From contig NZ_CP025113.1 in assembly GCF_002831585.1 (NCBI RefSeq), forward strand, positions 5,347,001 to 5,411,000: DNA of 64,000 nt. The letters run 5' to 3'. Position numbers and translations under genes: made by a program. The stretch's first letter is position 1. Every line of letters begins with the position of its first letter. Positions 22,488 to 32,091 of the stretch are shown in pieces. The stretch is from Bradyrhizobium sp. SK17. GTDB lineage: Bacteria > Pseudomonadota > Alphaproteobacteria > Rhizobiales > Xanthobacteraceae. Below the pieces are notes generated by a model. That model searched no databases. It was not told where the DNA came from and saw nothing but the letters and a program-made list of their open reading frames with translations.

Positions 22488-24500
22488 GTGGCGACCGCTA
22501 AGAAGAAATCGTCGAAGAAGGCCAAGAAGACGAAGAAGGCATCGCCCGCTCGCGCGACCAAGAAAGCCACGGCGAAGTCGCGCGCGGCCAAGAAGGCTGG
22601 GCGGACCACCAAGAAGGTGAAGAAGGCCGCCAAGACCAAAGCCAAGACCAAGACCGCTACCAGGGGCGCCAAGAAATCGGCAGCCAGCAAGAGCGCCAAG
22701 AAAGCCGTCAAGCAGGCTGCGAAGAAGACGGCCAAGAAGACCGTCAAGAAGGCGGTCGCGACCGCCGCCGAGGCTCCGTCGAAGAAGGCTCCGTCGAAGC
22801 AGGCAGCGGCGGCCGTGGCTCCGGCCGCGAAGAAGCCCGCTGCTCCGGAGGCTCCGGCTGTCGAGAAGGCTCCGAAGACGGCGACGATTCGTGCGTCAAA
22901 GCAGCCCAAGCCCGCTGCGGCGGCTCCGGTCTCGGCATCCAAGCCGGCACCTGTCGTGGACCGCGGCAACATGTACTACATCACGACCGCGATCGCATAT
23001 CCGAACGGCCAGCCGCATATCGGCCACGCCTATGAGGCGATCGCGACCGACGCGCTGGCGCGCTTCCAGCGGCTCGATGGCAAGGATGTCTTCTTCCTGA
23101 CCGGCACCGACGAGCACGGCCTGAAGATGATCCAGACCGCGCAGAACGAGGGCATGACACCGTTCGATCTCGCGACCCGCAACGCCGCGCGCTTCAGGGA
23201 GATGGACGAGCGTCTCAACGTCTCGTTCGATCGCTTCATCCGCACCTCGGAGCCCGCACACCATGAATCGGTGCAGGTGATCTGGCGTCGCATGCAGGAT
23301 AATGGCGACATCTACATCGACACCTATGCCGGCTGGTATTCGGTGCGCGACGAGGCTTATTACGCCGAGGAAGAAACCGTCGTCGGCGAGGACAATGTCC
23401 GCCGCGGCCCGCAGGGCACGCCGGTCGAGTGGGTCGAGGAGAAGAGCTATTTCTTCAAGCTTTCCGCCTACCAGGACAAGCTCCTGCACCTCTATGAGAG
23501 CCAGCCCGATTTCATCGGCCCGGATTCGCGCCGCAACGAGGTGATGAGCTTCGTGCGCGGCGGGCTGAAGGACCTATCGATCTCGCGCACCACCTTCGAC
23601 TGGGGCGTCAAGGTCCCCAACGATCCCGAGCACGTGATGTATGTCTGGGTCGACGCCCTGACCAACTACATCACCGGTGTCGGCTATCCCGACGAGAGCG
23701 ACAAGAACTGGCGTTACTGGCCGGCCGACGTCCACGTCATCGGCAAGGACATCATCCGCTTCCATGCGGTGTACTGGCCGGCGTTCCTGATGTCGGCGGG
23801 CATTCCGTTGCAGAAGCGCGTCTATGCGCACGGCTTCCTGTTCAACAGGGGCGAGAAGATGTCGAAGTCGGTCGGCAACGTGGTCGATCCCTTCAATCTC
23901 GCCAATCAGTACGGCGTCGACCAGGTACGCTACTTCTTCCTGCGCGAAGTGCCGTTCGGGCAGGACGGCAACTACAACCATGAAGCCATCGTCGCGCGCA
24001 TCAACGCCGATCTCGCCAATGATTTCGGCAATCTGGCGCAGCGTTCGCTGTCGATGATCGCCAAGCAACTCGGCGGCGTGCTGCCGGAGCCCGGCGAGTT
24101 CAGCGACAATGACAAGGCGATCCTGGCGCAGGCCGATGCGATGCTGGAAACCTCGCGCACTGCGATGGCGACGCAACAGATCCATCAATGGCTCAATACG
24201 GTCTGGGCCGTGGTCGCCGAGGCCAATCGCTACTTCGCGGGCGAGGCGCCATGGGCCCTGGCGAAGACCGATCCGGCGCGACAGAAGACGGTGCTGTATG
24301 TCACCGCCGAGGTCGTGCGGCAGATCGCCATCATGGCGCAGGCCGTGATGCCTGACGCCTGCGGCAAGATGCTGGATAGTCTTGGCGTTCCGCCGGATGC
24401 CCGCAGCTTCGCGGCGATCGCCGAACGCATCAAGCCCGGCACGGTGCTGCCGGCGCCCGTCGGCGTGTTCCCGCGCTACGTGGAACCGAAGACCGAGTGA
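22488..24500 (+). CDS. metG: Methionyl-tRNA synthetase with histone-H1-like N-terminal extension
   Basis: The catalytic core begins near residue 162 ([20 protein letters not shown]). It has HIGH at 177-180, [11 protein letters not shown], and KMSKS at 457-461, with the anticodon-binding helices after it. Zn-knuckle cysteines are absent, as in rhizobial MetG2-type enzymes. Residues 1-160 are almost entirely Lys, Ala, Thr and Pro ([30 protein letters not shown]), like histone H1 or AlgP tails. AGGA lies 7 nt before GTG 22488 and 4 nt before GTG 22485. The enzyme charges tRNA-Met; the tail may bind tRNA or DNA. It overlaps tatD by GTGA. Confidence 0.9.
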   Translation: MATAKKKSSKKAKKTKKASPARATKKATAKSRAAKKAGRTTKKVKKAAKTKAKTKTATRGAKKSAASKSAKKAVKQAAKKTAKKTVKKAVATAAEAPSKKAPSKQAAAAVAPAAKKPAAPEAPAVEKAPKTATIRASKQPKPAAAAPVSASKPAPVVDRGNMYYITTAIAYPNGQPHIGHAYEAIATDALARFQRLDGKDVFFLTGTDEHGLKMIQTAQNEGMTPFDLATRNAARFREMDERLNVSFDRFIRTSEPAHHESVQVIWRRMQDNGDIYIDTYAGWYSVRDEAYYAEEETVVGEDNVRRGPQGTPVEWVEEKSYFFKLSAYQDKLLHLYESQPDFIGPDSRRNEVMSFVRGGLKDLSISRTTFDWGVKVPNDPEHVMYVWVDALTNYITGVGYPDESDKNWRYWPADVHVIGKDIIRFHAVYWPAFLMSAGIPLQKRVYAHGFLFNRGEKMSKSVGNVVDPFNLANQYGVDQVRYFFLREVPFGQDGNYNHEAIVARINADLANDFGNLAQRSLSMIAKQLGGVLPEPGEFSDNDKAILAQADAMLETSRTAMATQQIHQWLNTVWAVVAEANRYFAGEAPWALAKTDPARQKTVLYVTAEVVRQIAIMAQAVMPDACGKMLDSLGVPPDARSFAAIAERIKPGTVLPAPVGVFPRYVEPKTE

Positions 24501-25306
24501 GCGGTTCGAAATTCATGCTGGTCGACAGTCACTGCCATCTGGATTTTCCTGACTTCGCCGACGATCTCGACGGGATCGTCGCCCGCGCCGAGGCGGCCGG
24601 CGTCGGCCGCATGGTCACGATCTCGACCCGGGTGAAGCGGCTCGGCGGCCTGCTTGCGATCACGGAGCGCTTTCCCGACGTCTACTGCTCGGTCGGCACC
24701 CATCCGCATCATGCCGACGAAGAGGACGGCATCCCGGCCAGCGAGTTGATCGAGCTGACCAAGCATCCGAAGGTCGTGGCGCTCGGCGAGGCGGGGCTCG
24801 ACTATTTCTACGAGCATGGTTCGCGCGAGGCGCAGGAGCGTGGCTTTCGCGCGCATATCGCCGCGGCGCGCGAAACCGGCCTGCCGCTGGTCATCCATAC
24901 CAGGGAGGCCGACGACGATTGCGGCCGCATCCTTGAGGACGAGGTCGCGAAGGGCGCGTTCAAGGCGGTGCTGCATTGCTACACCGGTGGCCGCGAACTC
25001 GCGATGAAGGCGATCGCGCTCGGGCTGTCGATCTCGTTCACGGGCATCCTGACCTTCAAAAAGTCTGACGCGCTGCGCGCATTGGCCGCCGAGTTGCCGG
25101 CCGACCGCATCATGGTCGAGACTGACGCACCGTATCTCGCGCCCGGCAAGTTCCGCGGCAAGCGCAACGAGCCGTCCTACGTCGTCGAGGTCGCCAAGGT
25201 GCTCGCCGAGACCCGCGGCGTCTCTCTGGAGGAGATCTCGCGGCAGACCACCGAAAACTTCTTCCGGCTGTTCTCCAAGGTGCCGGCGCCGAAGGTTGCT
25301 GCATGA
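24497..25306 (+). CDS. tatD: TatD-family metal-dependent hydrolase
   Basis: The 269-residue TIM-barrel enzyme carries the metal ligands [34 protein letters not shown] and [10 protein letters not shown] in the standard order. GTG 24497 overlaps the metG stop; ATG 24515 is possible. TatD proteins are 3'-5' DNA/RNA exonucleases or deoxyribonucleases involved in DNA damage processing. The position between metG and a PhnP-like MBL protein is conserved across alphaproteobacteria. Its stop overlaps the next start (ATGA). Confidence 0.9.
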   Translation: MSGSKFMLVDSHCHLDFPDFADDLDGIVARAEAAGVGRMVTISTRVKRLGGLLAITERFPDVYCSVGTHPHHADEEDGIPASELIELTKHPKVVALGEAGLDYFYEHGSREAQERGFRAHIAAARETGLPLVIHTREADDDCGRILEDEVAKGAFKAVLHCYTGGRELAMKAIALGLSISFTGILTFKKSDALRALAAELPADRIMVETDAPYLAPGKFRGKRNEPSYVVEVAKVLAETRGVSLEEISRQTTENFFRLFSKVPAPKVAA

Positions 25307-26109
25307 CGCTGACATTGACCATTCTGGGCTGCGGCTCTTCCGCCGGCGTGCCGCGTCCGGCGCTCGGCTGGGGCGCCTGCGATCCCAACAATCCCAGGAA
25401 TCGTCGCCGCCGCTGCTCGATCATGGCCGAGCGCACCATGGAGCACGGCACCACGCGGGTCGTGATCGATACCTCGCCGGATCTGCGCGAACAGCTGATC
25501 GACGGCAACGTCGAACATATCGATGCGGTGTTCCTCACGCATGAGCACGCCGACCAGACCCATGGCATCGACGATCTGCGCTCGGTGGTGCTGCACCAGC
25601 GCCGCCGTATCCCGGTCTACTTCAACCAGTCGACCGCCAAGGACATCATGGCGAGGTTCTCCTACTGCTTCATCTCACCGGAGGGCAGCGACTATCCGCC
25701 GATCCTGACGCGGCATTCGATCAAGGCCGGCGAGGTGCGGACGATCGAGGGGAAGGGCGGTCCGCTCGAACTCACGGCGTTCCTGGTCCGGCATGGCAAT
25801 ATCCCAGCGCTCGGCTATCGCATCGGTGATGCCGCCTACACACCCGACCTGCACGACATCCCCGAGGAGAGCTGGCCGGCCCTCGAAGGGCTCGAGCTCT
25901 GGATCGTCGACGGCTTGCGCTACGCACCGCATCCCAGCCATTTCAGCGTTGCTGACGCGCTGTCATGGATCGAGCGCTTCAAGCCGAAGCGTGCTGTGAT
26001 CACCAACATGCATTCCGACCTCGACTACGAGGTCCTGCGGCAGAGCCTGCCGGCGGGCGTGATCCCGGCCTATGACGGCATGCGGCTGACGCTCGAGCGG
26101 GCCGGCTAA
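25303..26109 (+). CDS. MBL-fold metallohydrolase (PhnP-like)
   Basis: This 268-residue beta-lactamase-fold protein has LGCGSSAGVPRPALGWGACD at the N-terminus and TSPDLREQLID. The metal-binding THEHADQTHGIDDLR supplies H-x-H-x-D-H. GNIPALGYRIGDAAYTPDL and an HPSHFS region complete the fold. It is close to PhnP phosphodiesterases, but no phosphonate genes are nearby, so it is more likely a general cyclic phosphodiesterase. It is translationally coupled to tatD. A strong hairpin follows 25 bp after the stop. Confidence 0.85.
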   Translation: MTLTLTILGCGSSAGVPRPALGWGACDPNNPRNRRRRCSIMAERTMEHGTTRVVIDTSPDLREQLIDGNVEHIDAVFLTHEHADQTHGIDDLRSVVLHQRRRIPVYFNQSTAKDIMARFSYCFISPEGSDYPPILTRHSIKAGEVRTIEGKGGPLELTAFLVRHGNIPALGYRIGDAAYTPDLHDIPEESWPALEGLELWIVDGLRYAPHPSHFSVADALSWIERFKPKRAVITNMHSDLDYEVLRQSLPAGVIPAYDGMRLTLERAG

Positions 26110-26134
26110 AGACTTCAACTACCGTGGACGACGG

Positions 26135-26159
26135 ACCTCGCGCGTTCATCGCGCGAGGT
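26135..26159 (+). terminator. GC-rich terminator-like hairpin
   Basis: ACCTCGCGCG (26135-26144) pairs perfectly with CGCGCGAGGT (26150-26159) around loop TTCAT, 25 bp after the MBL gene. There is no U-run, as is common in high-GC genomes. It separates the dacC-to-MBL run from the regulated nitroreductase unit. Confidence 0.55.
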
Positions 26160-26219
26160 TCCGCATGGCAGGCCGGCCGCACAGCTTCGCCGCCGGGCAT
26201 TGACCTTTCGCGCGCTTCG

Positions 26220-26245
26220 GATATCGTTATGATCATAACAATATC
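26220..26245. promoter_or_regulatory. 26-bp near-perfect palindrome, probable MarR operator
   Basis: The core GTTATGATCATAAC (26226-26239) is a perfect 14-bp palindrome. It is flanked by GATAT and ATATC, so 12 of 13 pairs match over 26 bp. It ends directly at the GGGAGGA ribosome binding site of the nitroreductase gene. Size and symmetry fit a MarR dimer, and a MarR gene is in the same operon. Confidence 0.75.
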
Positions 26246-26256
26246 GGGAGGACCCA

Positions 26257-27015
26257 ATGGCAGAAGCTTTGGCCGCGCGGGACTATACGGACCGCACGCG
26301 ATATGACGCGCTGATGGACGTCGTGAAGAACCGGCTGACCACACGCGCCTTCGATTCCAGCTACGTGATGCCATCAGAGCATTACGACATGATCCTGGAG
26401 GCGGCGCGGCACGCACCGTCAGGGGCCAATGCGCAGCCCTGGCATTTCATTGCGGTCACCGATCAGGAGCTGAAGAACCGGATCACGGAGTATTTCCGCG
26501 AGGAGCAGGTCGCCCGCGCCCGGCTCAAGATGAAGTTTCCGACACCGGACTATCGTGGGCTCGCCTCGGCCCCAGGCTTCATCGTGGTCGCCAGCGACTT
26601 CCGCTGGGTCAAGGCGTTTCCGGTGCTCAATGACGGCTCCGAGCTCGACAAGATGTACAAGGAGAATGCCGAGCGCATCCTGTTGCAGAGCGTGGCGGCG
26701 GCAACGATGTCGGCGCATCTGGCGGCCGCAGCCCTCGGCTATAATGTCTGGTGGGTGACGGCGATCGGGCAGGAGAAGGCCCAGCAGGCGATGAAGCCGC
26801 TGCTCGGAATCCCCGACGAATTGTCCGTGCTCGACATCATGTGCTTCGGTCCGCCGGCGAAGCCGCCGTACAAGCGCTGGAAGAAGAGTCTCGCTGACAT
26901 CAGCAACTGGAACAGGTTCGATGCCTCGCACGTCATGACGGAAGCCGACATCGACGAATGGGTCGCAACCACGCGCCACAAGGTGATGTACCGGGATGCC
27001 GAGAACGTCGACTGA
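26257..27015 (+). CDS. Nitroreductase-family flavoenzyme
   Basis: The 252-residue protein shows VKNRLTTRAFDSSYVM, RHAPSGANAQPWHFIAV and LLQSVAAATMSAHLAAAALG, the FMN-binding pattern of nitroreductases. The C-terminal extension KPPYKRWKKSLADISNWNRF is seen in a subset with reductive dehalogenase or aromatic nitro activity. ATG 26257 is preceded by GGGAGGA. It lies immediately behind the 26-bp operator and overlaps the MarR gene by 20 nt, so it is likely induced by an aromatic or electrophilic ligand sensed by that MarR. Confidence 0.85.
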   Translation: MAEALAARDYTDRTRYDALMDVVKNRLTTRAFDSSYVMPSEHYDMILEAARHAPSGANAQPWHFIAVTDQELKNRITEYFREEQVARARLKMKFPTPDYRGLASAPGFIVVASDFRWVKAFPVLNDGSELDKMYKENAERILLQSVAAATMSAHLAAAALGYNVWWVTAIGQEKAQQAMKPLLGIPDELSVLDIMCFGPPAKPPYKRWKKSLADISNWNRFDASHVMTEADIDEWVATTRHKVMYRDAENVD

Positions 27016-27463
27016 CACCGCAGCGCCGGTCCGGCGCCAAGCGCCGGATTATCGGCTGGAGGACCAGGTCGGCTTCCTGCTGCGGCGGGCTTATCAGCGC
27101 GCTTCGTCCAACCTGGTCGACCGGATCGGGTCCTACGAGCTGACGGCGCCGCAATACGCGACGCTGGCCCGGCTTTACGAGCGCGGGGCGCTGTCGCAGA
27201 ACCTGCTCGGCCGGCTGGTCGCGATGGAGCCTGCCAACATCCGCGACGTCGTGTTGCGGCTGAAGAAGCGGCGGCTGGTGACGACGCGGCGCGACCCGAC
27301 CGACAAGCGGCTGATCCTGATCGATCTGACCGCGGCCGGCGTGGCGCTGGTCGAGCAATTGATCCCGATCGAGATCGCGTGCACCGCGACCACGCTCGCG
27401 CCGCTCAAGGCGGACGAGCGGCGATTGCTGTATGATCTGCTCGGCCGCCTCGCAGAGGGCTGA
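26996..27463 (+). CDS. MarR-family transcriptional regulator
   Basis: This 155-residue winged-helix regulator contains VGFLLRRAYQRASSNLVDRI, LTAPQYATLARL, LSQNLLGRLVAMEPANIRDV (recognition helix) and the wing RDPTDKRLILIDLT, the MarR signature. It starts within the nitroreductase gene (20-nt overlap), so both are translated from one message. MarR proteins repress by binding palindromes and release on binding phenolic or oxidising ligands. The palindrome at 26220-26245 is the obvious target. It is convergent with the acyl-CoA ligase gene, 10 bp away. Confidence 0.9.
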   Translation: MPRTSTDTAAPVRRQAPDYRLEDQVGFLLRRAYQRASSNLVDRIGSYELTAPQYATLARLYERGALSQNLLGRLVAMEPANIRDVVLRLKKRRLVTTRRDPTDKRLILIDLTAAGVALVEQLIPIEIACTATTLAPLKADERRLLYDLLGRLAEG

Positions 27464-27473
27464 GCGCTCTACG

Positions 27474-29123
27474 TCAGGCAGAGATCGCCTTGGCCGAGCC
27501 AACCTCGTTGCGCAGCAGGAACTTCTGGATCTTGCCGGTCGAGGTCTTCGGGATCACGCCGAACACGACGGACTTCGGCGTCTTGAAGCCCGACATGTGC
27601 TCGCGGCAATAGGCGATGATCTCGGCCTCGGTCGCCTTGGCGCCATCCTTCAGCTCGATGAAGGCGCAGGGGACTTCACCCCATTTCGGATCGGGTTTTG
27701 CCACCACCGCCGCGAACAGCACGGCAGGGTGCTTGTAGAGGATGTCCTCGACCTCGACGGAGGAGACGTTCTCGCCGCCGGAGATGATGATGTCCTTGGA
27801 GCGGTCCTTGATGATGACGTAGCCGTGGGCATCGAGCACGCCGAGATCGCCGGTGTGAAACCAGCCGCCGGCGAAGGCTTCCTGCGTCGCCTTCTCGTTC
27901 TTCAGATAGCCCTTCATTACGATGTTGCCGCGGAACATGACTTCGCCAATGGTCTCGCCATCGCGCGGCACCTCGCGCATGGTCTCGGGATCGAGCACCG
28001 TGACGCCTTCCTGCAACGGATAAGAGACGCCCTGACGCCGCTTCAGCTGCGCGCGCTGGTCGGCCGGCAGTTCATCCCAGCCCGGCTGCTCGGCGCAGAC
28101 GGAGGCGGGGCCATAGACCTCAGTCAGCCCGTAGACATGGGTCAACTTGATGCCGATACGCTCGGCACCCTCGAGCACCGCAACCGGCGGCGCCGCGCCC
28201 GCGATCAGGCCGACCACGGACTTCGCCTGGCCGCCCTTCGGCGCATCAGGCGCATTGATCAGCGTGTTGTACACGATCGGCGCGCCGCACATGTGGGTGA
28301 CGCCGTGTTGCGGGATCAGCTCGAAGATTTTCGCCGGATCGACCTTGCGCAAGCAGACATTGACGCCGGCGGTTGCCGCGATGGTCCAGGGGAAGCACCA
28401 GCCGTTGCAGTGAAACATCGGCAGCGTCCAGAGATAGACCGGATGCTGGCCGAGATTGCCGGCGAGGATGTTGCTGACCGCGTTGAGATAGGCGCCGCGA
28501 TGATGCGTCACCACGCCTTTCGGATTGCCCGTCGTCCCGGACGTATAACTCAGCGCAATCGCATCCCATTCGTCGGCTGGCGGCCGCTCAACGAAATCCG
28601 GATCGCCGGCCGCGACTGCTGCCTCGTATTCGATGGCGCCGATCCGCTTGCCGCTGCCGAACGCAGCGTCGTCCACGTCGATCACGAACGGCTTTGTGCC
28701 CTTCATCAGCGTCAAAGCTTCCGCGATCACGCCGGAGAATTCAGGATCGACCAGGATAATCCTGGCGCCACCGTGATCGAGCTGGAACGCGATCGACGCG
28801 GCGTCGAGGCGGATGTTCAACGCGTTAAGCACCGCGCCGGTCATCGGCACCGCGAAATGCAGTTCGTTCATCGCCGGGATGTTCGGCAGCATCGCCGCGA
28901 CCGTATCGCCATGGCCGATGCCATGGCCCGCGAGATAGGACGCAAAGCGCTTGCAGCGCTGGTAGGTCTGCTTCCAGGTGAAGCTGCGGCCCTCATAGAC
29001 TGCGCTGACATGGTCGGGATAGATGGCGGCCGAGCGCGCCAGGAAACTCAGCGGCGTCAGCGGCACATAGTTGGCGGGCGTCTTGTCGAGCCCCGTCGCG
29101 TACTGATTTGGCGCTGCACTCAT
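27474..29123 (-). CDS. AMP-binding acyl-CoA ligase, medium/long-chain type
   Basis: The 549-residue adenylate-forming enzyme has the P-loop SYTSGTTGNPKGVVTHHRGA, the adenylation motif YGLTEVYGP, GWFHTGDLGV, KDRSKDIIISGGENVSS and the C-terminal catalytic Lys in KTSTGKIQK. Start 29123 (MSAAPNQY) is preceded by GGGTGAGAG. It converts a carboxylic acid, ATP and CoA to acyl-CoA. It is 24 bp downstream of a TRAP transporter on the same strand, so the transporter probably brings in its substrate acid. Confidence 0.9.
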   Translation of the reverse strand: MSAAPNQYATGLDKTPANYVPLTPLSFLARSAAIYPDHVSAVYEGRSFTWKQTYQRCKRFASYLAGHGIGHGDTVAAMLPNIPAMNELHFAVPMTGAVLNALNIRLDAASIAFQLDHGGARIILVDPEFSGVIAEALTLMKGTKPFVIDVDDAAFGSGKRIGAIEYEAAVAAGDPDFVERPPADEWDAIALSYTSGTTGNPKGVVTHHRGAYLNAVSNILAGNLGQHPVYLWTLPMFHCNGWCFPWTIAATAGVNVCLRKVDPAKIFELIPQHGVTHMCGAPIVYNTLINAPDAPKGGQAKSVVGLIAGAAPPVAVLEGAERIGIKLTHVYGLTEVYGPASVCAEQPGWDELPADQRAQLKRRQGVSYPLQEGVTVLDPETMREVPRDGETIGEVMFRGNIVMKGYLKNEKATQEAFAGGWFHTGDLGVLDAHGYVIIKDRSKDIIISGGENVSSVEVEDILYKHPAVLFAAVVAKPDPKWGEVPCAFIELKDGAKATEAEIIAYCREHMSGFKTPKSVVFGVIPKTSTGKIQKFLLRNEVGSAKAISA

Positions 29124-29147
29124 GGCTCTCACCCATCCGCAAGGTGC

Positions 29148-31034
29148 TTAGAGGAAACCGATCGATATCCAGGGGAAGACGGCAACGATGATCAGGCCGA
29201 TCAACAGCGCCAGCATGTAACCCCAGATCGGCCGGATACCCTCGGCCGGATCGACGCGCCCGATGGCGCAGGCGGCATAATAGCCGACGCCGAATGGCGG
29301 CGCGAACAATCCGATGCCCATCGCCAGGATGATGATCATGGCGTAGTGCACCTCGTGGACGCCGACCTGGTGTGCGATCGGAAACAGCAGCGGCCCGAAC
29401 AGCACGATCGCCGGAATGCCCTCGAGCACGCTGCCGAGGATCACGAAGGCCAGGATCGAGACCGCGATGAAGGTCGCCGAACCGCCAGGCAGTCCCGCCA
29501 TCGACGCCGCCAGCGCCCGCGAGAAGCCCGACTGGGTCAGGCCCCAGGCCATGCCGGTGGCTGTCCCGATGATGAACAGGATCGCGCCCGACAGGCATGC
29601 CGTGTCGATCAGCATCGGCAACAGCCGCCGCCAGTTGAACTTGCGGTAGATCAGGAGCCCGATGACGAACGCATAGACGATGCCGATGGTCGAGACCTCG
29701 GTCGCCGTCGCAATGCCTTCGACCACCGCGTAGCGGATCACGAACGGCAGCGCCAATGCGGGCAGGGCGTAGATGAAGGCCTTGCCGATCTCGCTCCCCG
29801 TGGCGCGCTGGACGTGGCTGAGGTTCTCGCCGCGGTAGCGCCACCACACCAGCGCCGACAGCGTGATCGCCAGCACGACGCCCGGCAGCAGGCCGCCGGT
29901 GAACAGCGCCGAGATCGAGACGCCGGTAACCGAACCGATCGTGATCAGCACCAGGCTCGGCGGAATGGTTTCGGTCTGCGCGCCGGTCGCAGCGAGCAGG
30001 GCGACCAGATCGCCGGGCTTGGCGCCGCGCTCCTTCATCTCGGGAAACAGCACGGGTGCGACGGCGGCCATGTCGGCTGCCTTCGACCCGGAGATACCGG
30101 ACACTAGGTACATGGCGCCGACCAGCACGTAATGCAGGCCGCCACGAACGTGCCCGAGCAGGCTCGCCAGGAACGCCACCATCGCGCGTGCCATACCGGT
30201 CATCTCGATCAACAGGCCGAGGAAAACGAACAGCGGCACCGACAGCAGGATCAGGTGGCTCATGCCCTCGTCCATCCGGCCGACCAGCACCATCAGCGGC
30301 GTCCGCGTCGTCAGTGCCAGGTAGCCGAAGATCGCCATGCCAAAGGCAAAGCCGATCGGCACGCCAGCGAACACGCAGAAGCCGACCACGCCAACGAAGA
30401 AGATGATCAGGTTGAGGTTGCCGAGAGGCCGCAACAGCGGCTGCGCCAGCCAGAACACGCCGATCAAGGCAACCACCGTCAGCGCAGCCAGCAGGAAGGT
30501 CTTGAAATCGCCGACGCGGGCCAGTCGCAGCAGCGCGAACAGCGCCATCAGGCAAATCCCGACCGGCAGCGCCGCGGCGCGCCAGGTATTGGAGATCTGC
30601 AACGCCGGCGTCGTGATGAAGCTTTCCTCGTAGGCGTATTCATAGGCCGGATGCACGATCAGGACCAGGAACGCCAGCGCGGCGCAGGTCGCGACGACGT
30701 CGAGATAGGCCCAGAGCCGCGGTCCGGCGCTTGCGACCAGGGCCGTCATCCGCATGTGCTCGCCGCGGCGGAGTGCGACCACCGATCCCAGCATGGCAAG
30801 CCACAGGAACAGGATCGACGCCAGTTCGTCGGACCAGATCAGCGGCGTATGGAGCACGTAGCGCGCCACCACGCCCGCGAACAGGATGACGACCTCGGCG
30901 ACGACGAGGATCGCCGCCGGGATTTCGACCAGCCAGCCGAGCGCGGCGTCGATGGAACCGAGAACGGAGCGGCGGCGAGGGGGCTGTGACGCCGCCTCGC
31001 CGGCCACGGCCGGCGTCATCTCGACATGAGCCAT
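29148..31034 (-). CDS. TRAP transporter permease, fused small (DctQ) and large (DctM) subunits
   Basis: This 628-residue membrane protein joins an N-terminal four-helix DctQ-like part (VILFAGVVARYVLHTPLIWS, ELASILFLWLAMLGSVVALR) to a DctM-like part of about 12 helices. The latter has IPIGFAFG-type repeats, GLLIEMTGMARAMV and SGISGSKAADMAAVAPVLFP. Fused QM proteins are well known in TRAP systems. It uses an ion gradient to import carboxylates handed over by the periplasmic protein encoded just upstream. It forms an operon with that protein and the acyl-CoA ligase. Confidence 0.9.
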   Translation of the reverse strand: MAHVEMTPAVAGEAASQPPRRRSVLGSIDAALGWLVEIPAAILVVAEVVILFAGVVARYVLHTPLIWSDELASILFLWLAMLGSVVALRRGEHMRMTALVASAGPRLWAYLDVVATCAALAFLVLIVHPAYEYAYEESFITTPALQISNTWRAAALPVGICLMALFALLRLARVGDFKTFLLAALTVVALIGVFWLAQPLLRPLGNLNLIIFFVGVVGFCVFAGVPIGFAFGMAIFGYLALTTRTPLMVLVGRMDEGMSHLILLSVPLFVFLGLLIEMTGMARAMVAFLASLLGHVRGGLHYVLVGAMYLVSGISGSKAADMAAVAPVLFPEMKERGAKPGDLVALLAATGAQTETIPPSLVLITIGSVTGVSISALFTGGLLPGVVLAITLSALVWWRYRGENLSHVQRATGSEIGKAFIYALPALALPFVIRYAVVEGIATATEVSTIGIVYAFVIGLLIYRKFNWRRLLPMLIDTACLSGAILFIIGTATGMAWGLTQSGFSRALAASMAGLPGGSATFIAVSILAFVILGSVLEGIPAIVLFGPLLFPIAHQVGVHEVHYAMIIILAMGIGLFAPPFGVGYYAACAIGRVDPAEGIRPIWGYMLALLIGLIIVAVFPWISIGFL

Positions 31035-31071
31035 AGCAAATCTCCCGCTGGCGAGCCTCCCGCTTGAGCGA

Positions 31072-32091
31072 TCAGGACAGTTTGCCGACGGACTTCTCGA
31101 GCAGTTCCCAGGCCTTGTCGCCGTACTTGCCCTTCCATTCGGCGTAGAAACCGGCGGTACGCAGCTTGTCGCGGAACGGCCCGACCGCGGGCTGGTTGAA
31201 CAGGAGACCCTTGCCAGTCAGTTCCTGCTTCACGGTCGCGTTCAGCTTCTCGGTGTCTTCGCGTTCCTTCACGGCCGCCGCGTTGACGTGCTTGGCGACG
31301 ATGGTCTTGATATCGTCAGGCAAGGCAGCCCAGGCACGACGGTTCATCAAGAACCAGAAGCCGTCCCACATGTGGTTGGTCAGCGAGCAATACTTCTGGA
31401 CCTCATAGAGCTTCGCGGTCGAGATCAAAGCCAGCGGGTTCTCCTGACCCTCGACGATCTTGGTCTGCAGCGCCGAATAGACCTCGCTGAAATTGATCGA
31501 GGCCGGCGAGGCGTCGAACGCCTTGAACATCGAGGTCCACAGCGGCGACACCGGCACGCGGATCTTGAAGCCCTTGAAGTCGTCCGGTCCGTTGATCGGC
31601 TTGGTCGACGACGTGGTCTGGCGGAAGCCGTTGTCCCAGATCTTGTCCATGACCTCGAGGCCGGCCTTCTTGATCTCGCCGCGGACATAGGCGCCGAGGT
31701 CGCCATCCATGGCCTTCCAGACCGTGGGATAGTCCGGGAATGCGAAACCGATACCGTTGATCGAGGCCGCCGGCACCAGGGTCGCCAGGATCAGGCCGGA
31801 CAGCGTGAAGAACTCGACGCCGCCGGAGCGCACCTGGCTCAGCACGTCGGTATCCGAGCCGAGCTGGTTGTTCGGGAACACCTGAAGGTCGAAACGGCCG
31901 TTGGTCTCGGTCTTGATCGCCGCGGACATCTCCCGGGCGCGAGCCACCAGCGGGTGCGATTCCGGCAGGTTGTTGGCGAATTTGTAAGAGAACTCGGCCG
32001 ACTGGGCGCGCGCGACATACGGCGCGCCAATCCCGCCCATGACGGCGGAAGCGGCCGAGACCTTCAGTAGCGTGCGTCGTGAAAAGCTCAT
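31072..32091 (-). CDS. TRAP transporter substrate-binding protein (DctP family)
   Basis: The 339-residue periplasmic protein has an export signal (FSRRTLLKVSAASAVMGGIG, Tat-like with twin Arg). The DctP fold follows: SYKFANNLPESHPLVARARE, then FRQTTSSTKPINGPDDFKGF with the KIRVP strand containing the conserved Arg that salt-bridges carboxylate ligands. It is first in the operon binding protein - QM permease - ligase. The ligand is a carboxylate, but the sequence does not say which. Confidence 0.9.
   Translation of the reverse strand: MSFSRRTLLKVSAASAVMGGIGAPYVARAQSAEFSYKFANNLPESHPLVARAREMSAAIKTETNGRFDLQVFPNNQLGSDTDVLSQVRSGGVEFFTLSGLILATLVPAASINGIGFAFPDYPTVWKAMDGDLGAYVRGEIKKAGLEVMDKIWDNGFRQTTSSTKPINGPDDFKGFKIRVPVSPLWTSMFKAFDASPASINFSEVYSALQTKIVEGQENPLALISTAKLYEVQKYCSLTNHMWDGFWFLMNRRAWAALPDDIKTIVAKHVNAAAVKEREDTEKLNATVKQELTGKGLLFNQPAVGPFRDKLRTAGFYAEWKGKYGDKAWELLEKSVGKLS

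Noticed and set aside
26110..26219. Short coding sequence between the MBL and nitroreductase genes
   Set aside because: The interval is dominated by a GC-rich hairpin and an operator/promoter, and no frame has a credible start and composition.
27432..30107. Very long plus-strand open frame of almost 900 codons opposite the acyl-CoA ligase and TRAP genes
   Set aside because: Rich in Arg, Asp, His and Gln with no recognisable motif, it runs antisense to two genes with complete catalytic and membrane motifs. It is a high-GC antisense artefact.
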